Assembly (NCBI GenBank): GCA_018223375.1
Contig: JAGTTS010000002.1
Span: 1-64,000 of the forward strand
Direction: 5' to 3'
Length of the DNA: 64,000 nucleotides
From: Clostridiaceae bacterium Marseille-Q3526
GTDB lineage: Bacteria > Bacillota > Clostridia > Lachnospirales > Lachnospiraceae
The translations under genes were made by a program, and so were the position numbers. Each line of letters begins with the position of its first letter. Position 1 is the first letter of the stretch. Shown here piece after piece: positions 1 to 8,517 of this stretch. A model generated the notes under the pieces. It was not told the DNA's origin. It saw only the letters and a program-made list of their open reading frames with translations, and searched no databases.

Positions 1-659
1 CCTATATTTTAAGCAGACAAAAATTGAATACAAATATATGCGAAAATATATTGTTGCTTATAGTATTTCCGATTGCTGTAAATAGCATTATTTTAATGTG
101 TCCAGCAAGTAACATTTATACGTTAATGGTTTACGGGACAGTAGTTATTTATTTTGTACCGATAGTACTGTTGAATATTTTAAAAGATAAAAGTGAAAAA
201 CTTTTTATATATTTAAGAATACCTATAGTATTGATGATAGCTTTAGCTATTATTGACTATACGTGCCAAGCGAATCGAAATTATATAACTTTATATTACA
301 CAACAAAACAAACAGAGAACCAATTAATGATGCTAGTTGAAAGAGCTAGGATGGCAGAAGGATATGAAGACACCCAGGAATGGGCTTTTATTGGATTTAA
401 TATTGAGGATGAATTGGTAAAAAATCCATGGGAGGCTATGGAGATATATGGTGGGAATGCGAGGTATTTAGTTAATAGTTATGCACGAAATAAATTTATA
501 AATGCGTATATGGGATTCGATATACCTATGGCTAAACAAGAAAGAGTTGAAGAATTATCAGCACTATCTGAAATCCAACAAATGCCTTGCTATCCAGATG
601 ATGGTTCCATAAAAGTTATAGATGATATATTGGTTATTAAGTTAGAAAATGTCCAATAA
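1..659 (+). CDS. C-terminal part of a glucosyltransferase (GtrII-like) membrane protein, 5' truncated by the window edge
   Basis: The frame is open to the first bases of the window, so the true start lies outside. About 218 residues are visible. Two to three hydrophobic segments (roughly residues 8-50 and 60-85) are followed by a soluble tail ending in YPDDGSIKVIDDILVIKL. That tail matches my memory of the C-terminus of Firmicutes 'glucosyltransferase domain-containing' proteins of the GtrII family, multi-pass enzymes that decorate surface polysaccharide. The gene is AT-rich compared with the pheST and rtcB genes, which fits a horizontally acquired surface-glycan locus. Family assignment rests on the tail motif only. 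Confidence 0.55.
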   Translation, partial: YILSRQKLNTNICENILLLIVFPIAVNSIILMCPASNIYTLMVYGTVVIYFVPIVLLNILKDKSEKLFIYLRIPIVLMIALAIIDYTCQANRNYITLYYTTKQTENQLMMLVERARMAEGYEDTQEWAFIGFNIEDELVKNPWEAMEIYGGNARYLVNSYARNKFINAYMGFDIPMAKQERVEELSALSEIQQMPCYPDDGSIKVIDDILVIKLENVQ

Positions 660-744
660 TCCTTTCCAAATACATAAATTATTTTTCTACTTATTCTATA
701 CAGCATTGTGAGAAGTATTTGACTTAGAGATATCGCTATGCTCA

Positions 745-1131
745 CCATGATGACTGGAGAAAGTTTGACGATAGTCACACTGGAGAACTCTGTGTACATG
801 AACATGAAAAATGATGTGGCTTTTTTGCTGGACAATAGGCTGAGTCTCTATGAGCACCAGTCTACCTGCAATCCCAATATGCCGTTGCGTGACTTATTTT
901 ATGTATCCAGGACGTACTAGGGCCTGGTGAAGGATGAAGAGGGAACTGAAGCTGATCTGCAGAGCAAAATATGAGGAGGCCTGAAAGAAGGCCGAGAAGA
1001 GGGGGTAAAAACTCTGATTGAAAAAAGCTGGCAAGGGGTTGGTCATCAGTACAGATAGCAGAAGATCTGGAACTAGAATGTTCGGAGGTGGAGAAACTGG
1101 CAGAAATGATTGCAGACAGCCAGAAAAAATA
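745..1131 (+). pseudogene. Decayed copy of the adjacent PD-(D/E)XK nuclease/transposase gene
   Basis: From about 757 the sequence parallels the intact gene around 1572-1745, including NDVAFLLDNRLSLYEHQST and the NPNMPLRDLFYVSRTY stretch. It has an in-frame stop after that stretch (TAG near 918) and then jumps straight to the 3' part (RELKLI...KYEE). About 390 nt of the middle is missing. Further stops follow (TGA near 976, TAA near 1007), and similarity fades by about 1131. There is no credible start or ribosome site. It is a duplicated and eroded paralogue, not a functional gene. From 1132 to 1390 I see no gene. Confidence 0.8.
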
Positions 1132-1390
1132 AAAGAAGAAGAGGCTGTTAGCTTTTTCAGGATATCAGGATATACAGACATCTTCAGAGGGAAGGCCTGT
1201 AGGGCTGATTCAGGGAGGGCCCCCTTGCCTTCCCATTCCCTCCCATGTTATACTTATCTCAAAGCATATATTTCCTATCACAGGCCGGTTCAGGGCCGTC
1301 TGCAATTCTAACAATCATTTCAGAAAATCTATGCTTTTCCAAAAATAATGAAAAAGCAGGAGATTTTCGTTCTCCTGCGAAGGAGGACAA

Positions 1391-2347
1391 ATGAATACGG
1401 AAAGAAATGGAGCAAGAGGAACAGGATTTGTATCTGAATCTGCGCCTGGTTCTGCGCTGCCAGCCAGAAGAGATTACAAGGACACGATTTTTCGCCGGCT
1501 GTTTCAGGACAGGGAAAATCTGCTGAGTCTGTACAATGCTGTAAACCACACATCGTATACGGATGCGGAGGATTTGACGGTAGTCACACTGGAGAACGCG
1601 GTGTACATGAACATGAAAAACGATGTGGCTTTTTTGCTGGACAACAGGTTGAGTCTCTATGAGCACCAGTCTACCTGGAATCCTAATATGCCGCTGCGCG
1701 ACTTATTTTATGTATCCAGGACGTACCAGGGCCTGGTGAAGGATGAAACGCTGTATTCTTCTAAGAGACTGCGGCTTCCGGCTCCTCATTTTCTGGTATT
1801 TTACAATGGAACAGAAGAGAGGGAGGAGCGCAGTATTCTGAAACTGTCGGATTCTTTTGAATACGCGGGGACTCAGAAGGAAGAGCCAAATCTGGAACTG
1901 AAGGTGCTGGTGTTAAATATTAACCAGGGGAACAACAAGGAACTGCTGGAGGTATGCCGGACGCTGAGGGAATATATGATTTTTGTAGACCGGATCCGCC
2001 TTTACACGAAAACCATGGAGTTAGACGCGGCGGCAGAACGGGCGGTAGACGAATGCATCCATGAGGGAGTATTGTCAGACTTTCTTAGGAAAAATCGAGG
2101 GGAGGCCATCGAGATGAGTATTTTTGAGTATGATGAGGAGCGGGAGCTGAAGCTGATCCGCAGAGCAGAGTATGAGGAGGGGCGAGAGGATGGTCTAAAA
2201 CAGGGCCGCCTAGCAGCGATAAAAAATTTAGTTGCCAAAAAACTGGAGAAGGGAAAGACAGCGGAGCAGATAGCAGAAGATTTGGAGGAGGAAGTTTCTG
2301 TGATTGAGCAGCTCATGGAAAATCTGTCCCATAAAGAAAATAATTGA
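1391..2347 (+). CDS. Rpn-family recombination-promoting nuclease / PD-(D/E)XK family transposase-like protein
   Basis: 318 aa with ribosome site GAAGGAGG just upstream of ATG 1391. Residues about 30-75 contain RDYKDTIFRRLF and residues 75-105 carry the restriction-like core NDVAFLLDN...YEHQST (Asp then Glu-x-Gln), the signature of the PDDEXK transposase/Rpn group (PF12784). The C-terminus (about 255-318) is a charged helical region with EDGLKQGRLAAIKN and KTAEQIAEDLEEE, typical of these proteins. Members are thought to act as DNA nucleases promoting RecA-independent recombination. They occur in multiple paralogues, which fits the decayed copy upstream. Stand-alone gene; function inferred from family. 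Confidence 0.8.
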   Translation: MNTERNGARGTGFVSESAPGSALPARRDYKDTIFRRLFQDRENLLSLYNAVNHTSYTDAEDLTVVTLENAVYMNMKNDVAFLLDNRLSLYEHQSTWNPNMPLRDLFYVSRTYQGLVKDETLYSSKRLRLPAPHFLVFYNGTEEREERSILKLSDSFEYAGTQKEEPNLELKVLVLNINQGNNKELLEVCRTLREYMIFVDRIRLYTKTMELDAAAERAVDECIHEGVLSDFLRKNRGEAIEMSIFEYDEERELKLIRRAEYEEGREDGLKQGRLAAIKNLVAKKLEKGKTAEQIAEDLEEEVSVIEQLMENLSHKENN

Positions 2348-2472
2348 AATTCGTGGTTATAACAACGGAAATTTTTCTGTATTTATGATATTCTTTTAGC
2401 GTCAGTGTACAGGAGACAGATCTGAAATAGGGTAAACGCTTAATTTTTAGGTATGATAGAAAAAATCCCCGA

Positions 2473-4148
2473 CTACTTTTCAGTAGCCGGAGCACCTTGA
2501 CAATTCACATATGATTGATTTGATTCGTTTGCACGATGTTCGATCTCAGCTTTGACGGTTTCGTTCCATGGTGCCAGAAGTTCTAATTCATCATCACTCA
2601 TTCTGTCATCAGGCAGTTTTTCCAGCAGATAAGTAAGATAGTGATAGACGTTTACTCCATTGGCTTTTGCCATTTCTACCATTGTGTAGACGATAGCGCT
2701 GGCCTGGGCTCCGTTTGGTGTATCGCAGAACAGCCAGTTTTTACGGCCTACTGTAAACGGGCGGATCTCATTTTCGCTGAGATTATTAGAAAAACTGCAG
2801 CGGCCGTCTTCCAGATAGGTGGACAGATAGGAGCGGCGATTCTGAATGTAGGTGACAGCTTTATCCATTCTGCTTCCACGGATAGGGCTTTGCTGATCAA
2901 GCCACGACAAAAAGCCTTCTACTACCGGCTTTTCTTTTTCAAGACGAGCCTTTTTGATAGCATCGAAGGAAGAATACTTTGATCTGATCACATCTTCCAG
3001 GTGGAAGAGCTGGTTAATGTACAGCATTCCCTGTACGGATGGCTGGGTATAATCCAGAGCCTTTCCCTTGGGAATGGCATCTGTCAGATATCTTCTGATG
3101 TGTACCCAGCAGGCTGTACGTTTGGCATCTGGAACTTTATTGTATCCACTATAGCCATCACACATCAGATAACCCTTGAAGCCGTGAAGAAAATCTACGG
3201 CATTATCCCCGGCCCGGGTCTCCGAGTATTTATAGAGGATAATAGGAGTCCTCCGTCTTCACCGCTGCGGAACAGCCACATATATGACTTGGTCTGTGCA
3301 CGGCGTTCCGGTTCATGCAGAACCTGAAGTGGCGTTTCATCTGCCATCGCGAATCCCCGTTCCAGAAGTTTCCTGTGGAAGTATTCATACATAGGAAGAA
3401 AAAATGCTTCGGAATTTCGGATCACCCAGTTTGCCATAGTAGCTCTGGTGATCTCCACGCCATACTGTTTCCAGTCTTTTTCCTGACGGTAGTATGGAAG
3501 ACCATTACAAAACTTCTGGTACATTACCCAGGCAACCGTTCCGGCAGAAGCCATTCCATAAAGCATATGGGCTCTGCCATCTTTTCCTTTTTTGATGACC
3601 GGAATATCCTGAAACCTGCACTGCGGGCACTCATAGCTCTTACTGTAGTATTCATATACTTTCAGTTTTGCCGGTACAAAAACCAGTTCCCGGCGGACAA
3701 ACTCTTCCCCGATTTCTTTCAGCGGGGTACCACAGACAGGGCAGAGTTTCTCTTCTTCAGAAAGTTCCAGATACTTTTTTTCAACAGGAACTCCCTTAAA
3801 ACGCTCCGCATCTGTAACTCTTGCTTTTCGCTTTTTTGCTGTTTTTTCCGGAAGAATTGCTTCAAGATCCTCTGTTTCTACAGCTTTCGGATCCTGTTCC
3901 AGTTCCGCCTCATTGAAAAAGTTTAACTGGCCTGGAATATCGAGGGTCCTTTTTTCGCTAGAGGTGCCAAACAGTTTTTTACGGAGAAGGTCTATCTCTT
4001 CTTTCAGATTATCCCGCTCCTGGGTGAGAGCCTCTTCCCGTTTATTGGCAGCATCGACAGTTGCCTGAAGTGTTTTTATCATCTTTTTGAGATCGTTTAT
4101 CATGTCCTTCAGCTCACGGAGCTGGATATCTTTGGAACTGTCTGCCAC
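2473..4148 (-). pseudogene. tnpC: IS66 transposase TnpC, frameshifted
   Basis: Two overlapping reading frames together make a full IS66 TnpC. The upstream part (4148-3195) holds the N-terminal leucine-zipper-like coiled coil, a zinc-binding segment (CPVCGTP...CPQC) and the start of the DDE domain (MADETPLQVLHE). The downstream part (3165-2473) continues with MCDGYSGYNKV and the glutamate region NNLSENEIRPF. Between them, near 3240 on the minus strand, the reading shifts by one base: the correct continuation PIILYKYSETRAGDNAVDFL is encoded in the other frame. A one-base deletion is the simplest explanation; a sequencing error cannot be excluded. Confidence 0.85.
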
Positions 4149-4281
4149 TGCTTTTTCCTCCTGTTTCTGATGTTTCCATTATACCAGAAAACAGTGGTTT
4201 TTCCCAGCAAAACAGCGGATTTACCAGGACTTGAAAGTGCCGAAAATACAGCAAAAAACAAGAGTTTTATGTGCATCTTTT

Positions 4282-4620
4282 TTACGTTGCCTTGATCGCT
4301 TTGGGCTGCTCAATATCAATGCCGGACATCAGCCAGTCGAACTCCCGCCATGTAAGATTCCGGACTTCAGATTTATTCCTGGGCCATCGGTAGGATCCCT
4401 GGGCGGTCAGTCTTTTGTAGATCATAACGATCCCGTCAGGTTCTTTTAAAATAGCTTTGATACGGTCGCATTTACGACCGCAGAAAAGAAAAAGTGCATG
4501 GTCGATCTCCATCGAAAACTGTTCCTGGATGATCGCACATAATCCATCAATGGACTTGCGCATATCTGTTCTGCCACAGACGATATAGATCGCATCAACA
4601 CTTGAGATGTCCGCTAACAT
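4282..4620 (-). CDS. tnpB: IS66 accessory protein TnpB
   Basis: 112 aa containing the family hallmark YIVCGRTDMRKSIDGL near residue 10 and ALFLFCGRKCDRIKAI near residue 45. TnpB is required together with TnpA and TnpC for IS66 transposition, though its biochemical role is unknown. Its start overlaps the end of tnpA by a few bases, indicating translational coupling. The reading frame is intact, unlike tnpC downstream. Confidence 0.92.
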   Translation of the reverse strand: MLADISSVDAIYIVCGRTDMRKSIDGLCAIIQEQFSMEIDHALFLFCGRKCDRIKAILKEPDGIVMIYKRLTAQGSYRWPRNKSEVRNLTWREFDWLMSGIDIEQPKAIKAT

Positions 4621-5030
4621 AACGACTCCTTAAGCGTATCCATAAGCATCTTCAGAAGTAACGGTTTGATCTCATTACTCATTCGTATAAGCAATCCGTC
4701 TGCTTCGATTTCAATCGTATGTGAATTGTCAAGGTGCATAGGACTGATCCCATTATCTGGGATCAGTCCTGCCGGAGAAGACTCCGGTTCTATAGCAATC
4801 TGGACTACATCCTGTTTATGGGGTGTAAGGTCAAGAGTGCTGGCTTTTCCAACTGGATCCGGTATCTGACAGGCTTTTTTACGGAGACGGGTAACTGCAT
4901 TGTAAAAACAGCTGGGAGATATCCCATGCTCATTACACCATGCAGCATCTGTCAGGCCGCTTTGTCTGCATTCGGTTACCAGTTCCATCCATTCGTCCAG
5001 GGAACGTCCTGGAGCACGTTTCTTACTCAT
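4614..5030 (-). CDS. tnpA: IS66 accessory protein TnpA (helix-turn-helix)
   Basis: 138 aa. The N-terminal 55 residues (SLDEWMELVTECRQSGLTDA, WCNEHGISPSCFYNAVTRLR) form the HTH typical of the first ORF of IS66 elements. The remainder is poorly conserved. First gene of the IS operon, starting about 125 nt inside the 5154 terminus, and overlapping tnpB. Probable role: DNA recognition at the element ends or control of transposition. Confidence 0.88.
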   Translation of the reverse strand: MSKKRAPGRSLDEWMELVTECRQSGLTDAAWCNEHGISPSCFYNAVTRLRKKACQIPDPVGKASTLDLTPHKQDVVQIAIEPESSPAGLIPDNGISPMHLDNSHTIEIEADGLLIRMSNEIKPLLLKMLMDTLKESLC

Positions 5031-5238
5031 AATGAAACCTCCAAATGTAGTAAATTTCTATCTCCTATCAAGCGGAGTATAGTAAAAATCTATTTACTAT
5101 CATTATGAGTTTAAAAGCGTAGACAGTAAAGCTACCCAAGATTTAAGCGCTTACGAAATAGACGCATTGTCTCTGCATGCTGGCGCTATTGTTATTTGTA
5201 CGCTGACGTTATTCTGCGTAAAGCTAAGGAGAAAAATT

Positions 5239-5892
5239 ATGATCAGAAAAATTATCCAGATTGATGAGAAAAAGTGCAATGGCTGCGGAGCCTGCGCGGC
5301 GGCGTGCCATGAGGGCGCCATTGGAAGGGTGAATGGAAAGGCTAAGCTTCTCAGAGACGATTACTGCGACGGGCTGGGAGACTGTCTGCCGGAATGTCCG
5401 GTGGGAGCCATCAGCTTCGTAGAACGTGAGGCGGCTGCCTATGACGAGAAGGCTGTGTTGGCTAATAAAAAGCTGAAAGAGGAGAGGAGCCAGAAGGAAA
5501 CTCTGAATACGCATAGCTCTCAGCTGGCCCAGTGGCCCTGCCAGATAAAGCTGATACCAACAAATGCGCCGTATTTTCAGGACGCGGATCTGCTGATCGC
5601 CGCAGACTGCACAGCCTACGCTTACGCCAATATGCATCAGGACTTTATGAGGGGAAGAGTCACTCTCATCGGATGTCCCAAATTAGACGCCGTAGATTAC
5701 AGTGAGAAGCTGACGCAGCTGATTTCAGACAATGACATTAAAAGCGTGACGATTGTCAGGATGGAGGTTCCCTGCTGCGGAGGGCTGGAGCTGGCGGCTA
5801 AAAAAGCGCTTCAGGCCAGCGGGAAATTAATCCCATGGCAGGTTGTGACAATCACTGTAGATGGAACGATCCGGCCTTCCTCCAGCCGTTAA
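5239..5892 (+). CDS. 4Fe-4S dicluster ferredoxin-type protein
   Basis: 217 aa from ATG 5239, preceded by AAGGAG at 5226; a longer in-frame start at 5167 is not supported by a ribosome site. Residues 10-35 contain CNGCGACAAACHEGAI and residues 45-60 contain CDGLGDCLPECPVGAI, two cysteine clusters for 4Fe-4S centres. A C-terminal half with CPKLD and VPCCGGLE resembles redox proteins found beside hydrogenase or reductase genes. It overlaps the convergent WYL gene by 4 nt. Electron-transfer partner unknown; no neighbour identifies it. The IS66 insertion ends about 85 nt upstream and may have altered its promoter. Confidence 0.8.
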   Translation: MIRKIIQIDEKKCNGCGACAAACHEGAIGRVNGKAKLLRDDYCDGLGDCLPECPVGAISFVEREAAAYDEKAVLANKKLKEERSQKETLNTHSSQLAQWPCQIKLIPTNAPYFQDADLLIAADCTAYAYANMHQDFMRGRVTLIGCPKLDAVDYSEKLTQLISDNDIKSVTIVRMEVPCCGGLELAAKKALQASGKLIPWQVVTITVDGTIRPSSSR

Positions 5893-6944
5893 TCCTCCCC
5901 TCCCACCTCCCCGAACAGCCATCTGTGCTGCCGCGTCACCCGCTCCCGGATTTGCGCCACCAGCCTTTCGGGGCTGAGGACGCGGATCACCGGGCCGAAG
6001 GACAGCAGATCGATGAGCAGCTCCGTTTCGTCCTGGATATCATAGTAAACAGAGCAGATGTAGACGCCTTTTTCCTCGTCGTAAACCGTATGCTTTTCAT
6101 AATCGGCAAATTTCAGCATACACCGTTCCAGGGAATTTCTTCTGCCGTCGATTTCAATGACAGCTGGTTCCTCAGCTTTCTGGGAGAAGACAGACAGAGA
6201 GGGCAGTTCAGAAGATGGCGGTTCAGAGGACGGTTTGGGCTTGCTGACGTTTTCTTTTACTGGCCGCGGCGGGTCGGCCAGACGGCAGGACAGGATTTTT
6301 CCTACGTTTAACGTATAGGGGAGGCTGCTTCGGCCATTTCGCGGTCTCATGCAGAGCAGGCGGAATTTGTCGTCCTTGGAGGAGTACTGGAGACGGACCG
6401 GAAGAACCTTTAAATCTGTCAGAAGCTGGTTTTTTCCTTTGTAGGAGAGTTTTAAAAGCCGTTTTTCAGAGAGTCCGGCGAGAATCGTTCGAAAATGTTC
6501 CCGGTACATGGCGCTGGAATAGGGATCTCCGTTTCGAAAACGATCGTAATAATAGAAATCCTCCTCCTGATACAGAGCAGGGATACCGGCCTTTATCAAA
6601 TCCCGCTCCTCCTCTGTGAAAAACAGCAGAAAGCGGGGATCCTGGCAGACGGAGGAGATCCAGGACTTCTGAAGACGGGAAAGGGGCGCTTTCAGAGTCT
6701 TATCACCCAGAGCGGAGAAAAAGAGACCGTCTTCCGTTTTGTGCAGAAGGCAGATCCATGGGCCGTCCTGGCCGGTCAGCCGGGGGAGGATGGACAGAGC
6801 ACTTTCCTTGAAGGCCGTGGCTTCGCAGATTTCCTCCATTCTTTTTTGGCTGACAGGAGAGCAGGCCGCCTCCTCTAATATCTGCCTGACTGCCTGATAA
6901 TAGCAGCAGTACAATTTATCAAACAGCGTTAATTCCTGTTCCAT
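5889..6944 (-). CDS. WYL-domain transcriptional regulator (second of a pair)
   Basis: 351 aa. The middle (about residues 165-235) has the WYL-type fold signature: LLKLSYKG, LKVLPVRLQYSSKDDKFRLLCMR. A linker rich in P/S (about 235-265) and a WCX-like C-terminal region ending WLFGEVGG follow. There is no obvious N-terminal HTH, so it may work with the larger WYL protein at 8518-9936. WYL proteins sense nucleic acids or nucleotides and control defence and repair systems. Ribosome site CGAGGAGA precedes ATG 6944. It was probably co-transcribed with the 472-aa WYL gene before IS110 inserted between them. Confidence 0.8.
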   Translation of the reverse strand: MEQELTLFDKLYCCYYQAVRQILEEAACSPVSQKRMEEICEATAFKESALSILPRLTGQDGPWICLLHKTEDGLFFSALGDKTLKAPLSRLQKSWISSVCQDPRFLLFFTEEERDLIKAGIPALYQEEDFYYYDRFRNGDPYSSAMYREHFRTILAGLSEKRLLKLSYKGKNQLLTDLKVLPVRLQYSSKDDKFRLLCMRPRNGRSSLPYTLNVGKILSCRLADPPRPVKENVSKPKPSSEPPSSELPSLSVFSQKAEEPAVIEIDGRRNSLERCMLKFADYEKHTVYDEEKGVYICSVYYDIQDETELLIDLLSFGPVIRVLSPERLVAQIRERVTRQHRWLFGEVGGED

Positions 6945-6979
6945 GGCGAGTCTCCTCGTATTATAAAGTAGTAGTGTTT

Positions 6980-7085
6980 ATAGACCCTCTCCAAGGTCTG
7001 TAGGCTATACTATTGGAGATACTGTGGATTGTTTTGATTCTCCTACCACTTGATGGTTTCAGAAAGGCTACAACCACAGTCCCTT
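6980..7085 (+). ncRNA. Candidate IS110 bridge RNA in the left non-coding end
   Basis: Several pairings are visible: AGACC (6982-6986) with GGTCT (6995-6999), GTAGG (7000-7004) with CCTAC (7042-7046), ACTGTGG (7021-7027) with CCACAGT (7074-7080), and GGTT (7055-7058) with AACC (7072-7075). The middle sets are mutually exclusive or pseudoknotted, so the fold is unresolved. IS110-group elements are known to express a bridge RNA from this position, with loops pairing to donor and target DNA. I could not match the loops to the flanks. Location is well supported by family knowledge; structure is tentative. Confidence 0.5.
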
Positions 7086-7204
7086 TGTATATTTGTTAAT
7101 CAGTTAGATACCGCATGACGGTTTATTTAGAACGAGGTTACAATCGCAAGGAGTACCAGTGGTTCTATAAACAGTATCAAAATATTTACTCAAAGGAGAT
7201 TTTT

Positions 7205-8383
7205 ATGATTTACGTTGGAATTGATATTGCCAAAGACAAACACGATTGCTTTATTACTAACTCAGACGGTGAGGTATTATTTAAATCCTTTACCATCTCT
7301 AACAACCCGGATGGGTTTGAAACCTTATTTCAGAAAATACAATCCGTATCAGATGATTTAACCAAAGTAAAAGTAGGACTTGAAGCCACTGGACACTATA
7401 GTTACAATCTGCTTGGATATCTCTTAGATAAAGGTCTGCCAACCTACGTTATCAACCCGTTACATACTAATCTTTACAGAAAAAGTCTTAGCCTTAGAAA
7501 GACGAAAACGGATAAAGTAGATGCCCGCACGATTGCGTCTATGATTATGTCTGATGTGAACTTAAAGTCCTACTCAGACACATCTTACCACAATGAGGAA
7601 TTAAAGTCACTCACTCGTTATCGTTTTGATAAAGTAAAGGAACGTGCAAAACTCAAAACATCTGTCTCACGGCTTATCTGTATCCTTTTCCCAGAATTAG
7701 AAAAGCTTGTTCCAACCCTTCATATGGCATCTGTTTACGCTTTGTTATCTGAATTTCCATCTGCTCACGCTGTTGCATCTGCACATCTTACTCGGCTTAT
7801 CAATCTGCTCTCCCAAAGTTCAAAGAACAGATACGGAAAAGACACTGCTGTCATGTTTCGTGAAGCTGCCAGAAACTCAATCGGTTCGAATATGCCTACA
7901 AAATCCTTGGAACTGAAACACACCATTAAACTCATTCAAGAATTGACTTCTGAAATTGATGAAATCGAAGCTGCCATCAAACAGATCATGGATGAAGAAA
8001 TCCAGTCACCGATTCTTACCATTCCTGGCATCAGTTACCGGATGGGTGCCATGATTATTGCTGAGATTGGAGATTTCTGCCGTTTTGATTCTGCAGATAA
8101 GATCCTCGCATACGCAGGAATGTCTCCCTCTACTTATCAATCAGGGCAGTTAGATAACTGTTATTCCCATATGGAGAAACGAGGTTCCAGATACCTCCGG
8201 TATGCCCTTTACAACGCCACAAAATACGTCTGTCACTGGGATAAATCCTTTGGTGAATATCTTGCAAAGAAACGCTCGGAAGGCAAGCATTATAATGTTG
8301 CCATATCCCATGCCGCTAAGAAGCTTGTGCGATTGATTTTTGCAATGGAGAAATCCAGAAAAGCATATCTGCCAACAGCTTAA
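7205..8383 (+). CDS. IS110-family transposase (DEDD recombinase)
   Basis: 392 aa from ATG 7205, with AAAGGAG 6-12 nt upstream. The N-terminal RuvC-like DEDD domain shows YVGIDIAKDKHD (first Asp), VGLEATGHYSYNL (Glu) and KTDKVDARTIA (two Asp). The C-terminal Transposase_20 domain has TIPGISYRMGAMIIAEIGDF and AYAGMSPSTYQSGQ with the conserved serine. Both domains look intact, so the element could be active. The long upstream non-coding segment would supply the bridge RNA that guides target choice. Confidence 0.95.
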   Translation: MIYVGIDIAKDKHDCFITNSDGEVLFKSFTISNNPDGFETLFQKIQSVSDDLTKVKVGLEATGHYSYNLLGYLLDKGLPTYVINPLHTNLYRKSLSLRKTKTDKVDARTIASMIMSDVNLKSYSDTSYHNEELKSLTRYRFDKVKERAKLKTSVSRLICILFPELEKLVPTLHMASVYALLSEFPSAHAVASAHLTRLINLLSQSSKNRYGKDTAVMFREAARNSIGSNMPTKSLELKHTIKLIQELTSEIDEIEAAIKQIMDEEIQSPILTIPGISYRMGAMIIAEIGDFCRFDSADKILAYAGMSPSTYQSGQLDNCYSHMEKRGSRYLRYALYNATKYVCHWDKSFGEYLAKKRSEGKHYNVAISHAAKKLVRLIFAMEKSRKAYLPTA

Positions 8384-8517
8384 CTTTTTTTCTGTAAATA
8401 TCTCCTTTTAGAGTGCCAGCAATGACACTCTGTTTGTCATGCAGTTTTCAAAGTACAACTATATCTGAAGTGCATTTCTGCAATTCATTCAAAAAAACTT
8501 CGTTTTAGACTTGACTT

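Larger units (their letters stand above)
2432..5154 (-). mobile_element. IS66-family insertion sequence, complete, with 8-bp target duplication
   Basis: The element carries tnpA, tnpB and tnpC on the minus strand. Its ends are inverted repeats: GTAAACGCTTAA at 2432 and, on the other strand from 5154, GTAAGCGCTTAA. The flanking 8-mers are GAAATAGG (2424-2431) and GAAATAGA (5155-5162), a 7/8 match consistent with the 8-bp duplication usual for IS66. One base has since changed. The insertion lies in the intergenic space upstream of the 4Fe-4S protein gene. Because tnpC is frameshifted, this copy probably cannot move by itself. Confidence 0.9.
6961..8517 (+). mobile_element. IS110-family insertion sequence (ends not resolved to the base)
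   Basis: One DEDD recombinase gene sits between a long 5' non-coding segment (about 6961-7204) and a short 3' segment (8384-8517). The element separates two minus-strand WYL genes that otherwise would abut. IS110 elements lack conventional terminal inverted repeats and duplicate at most a core dinucleotide, so the exact boundaries cannot be read here. The limits given are simply the stop of the right WYL gene and the start region of the left one. The long left non-coding end is typical of the IS110 group that encodes a bridge RNA upstream of the recombinase. Confidence 0.8.
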
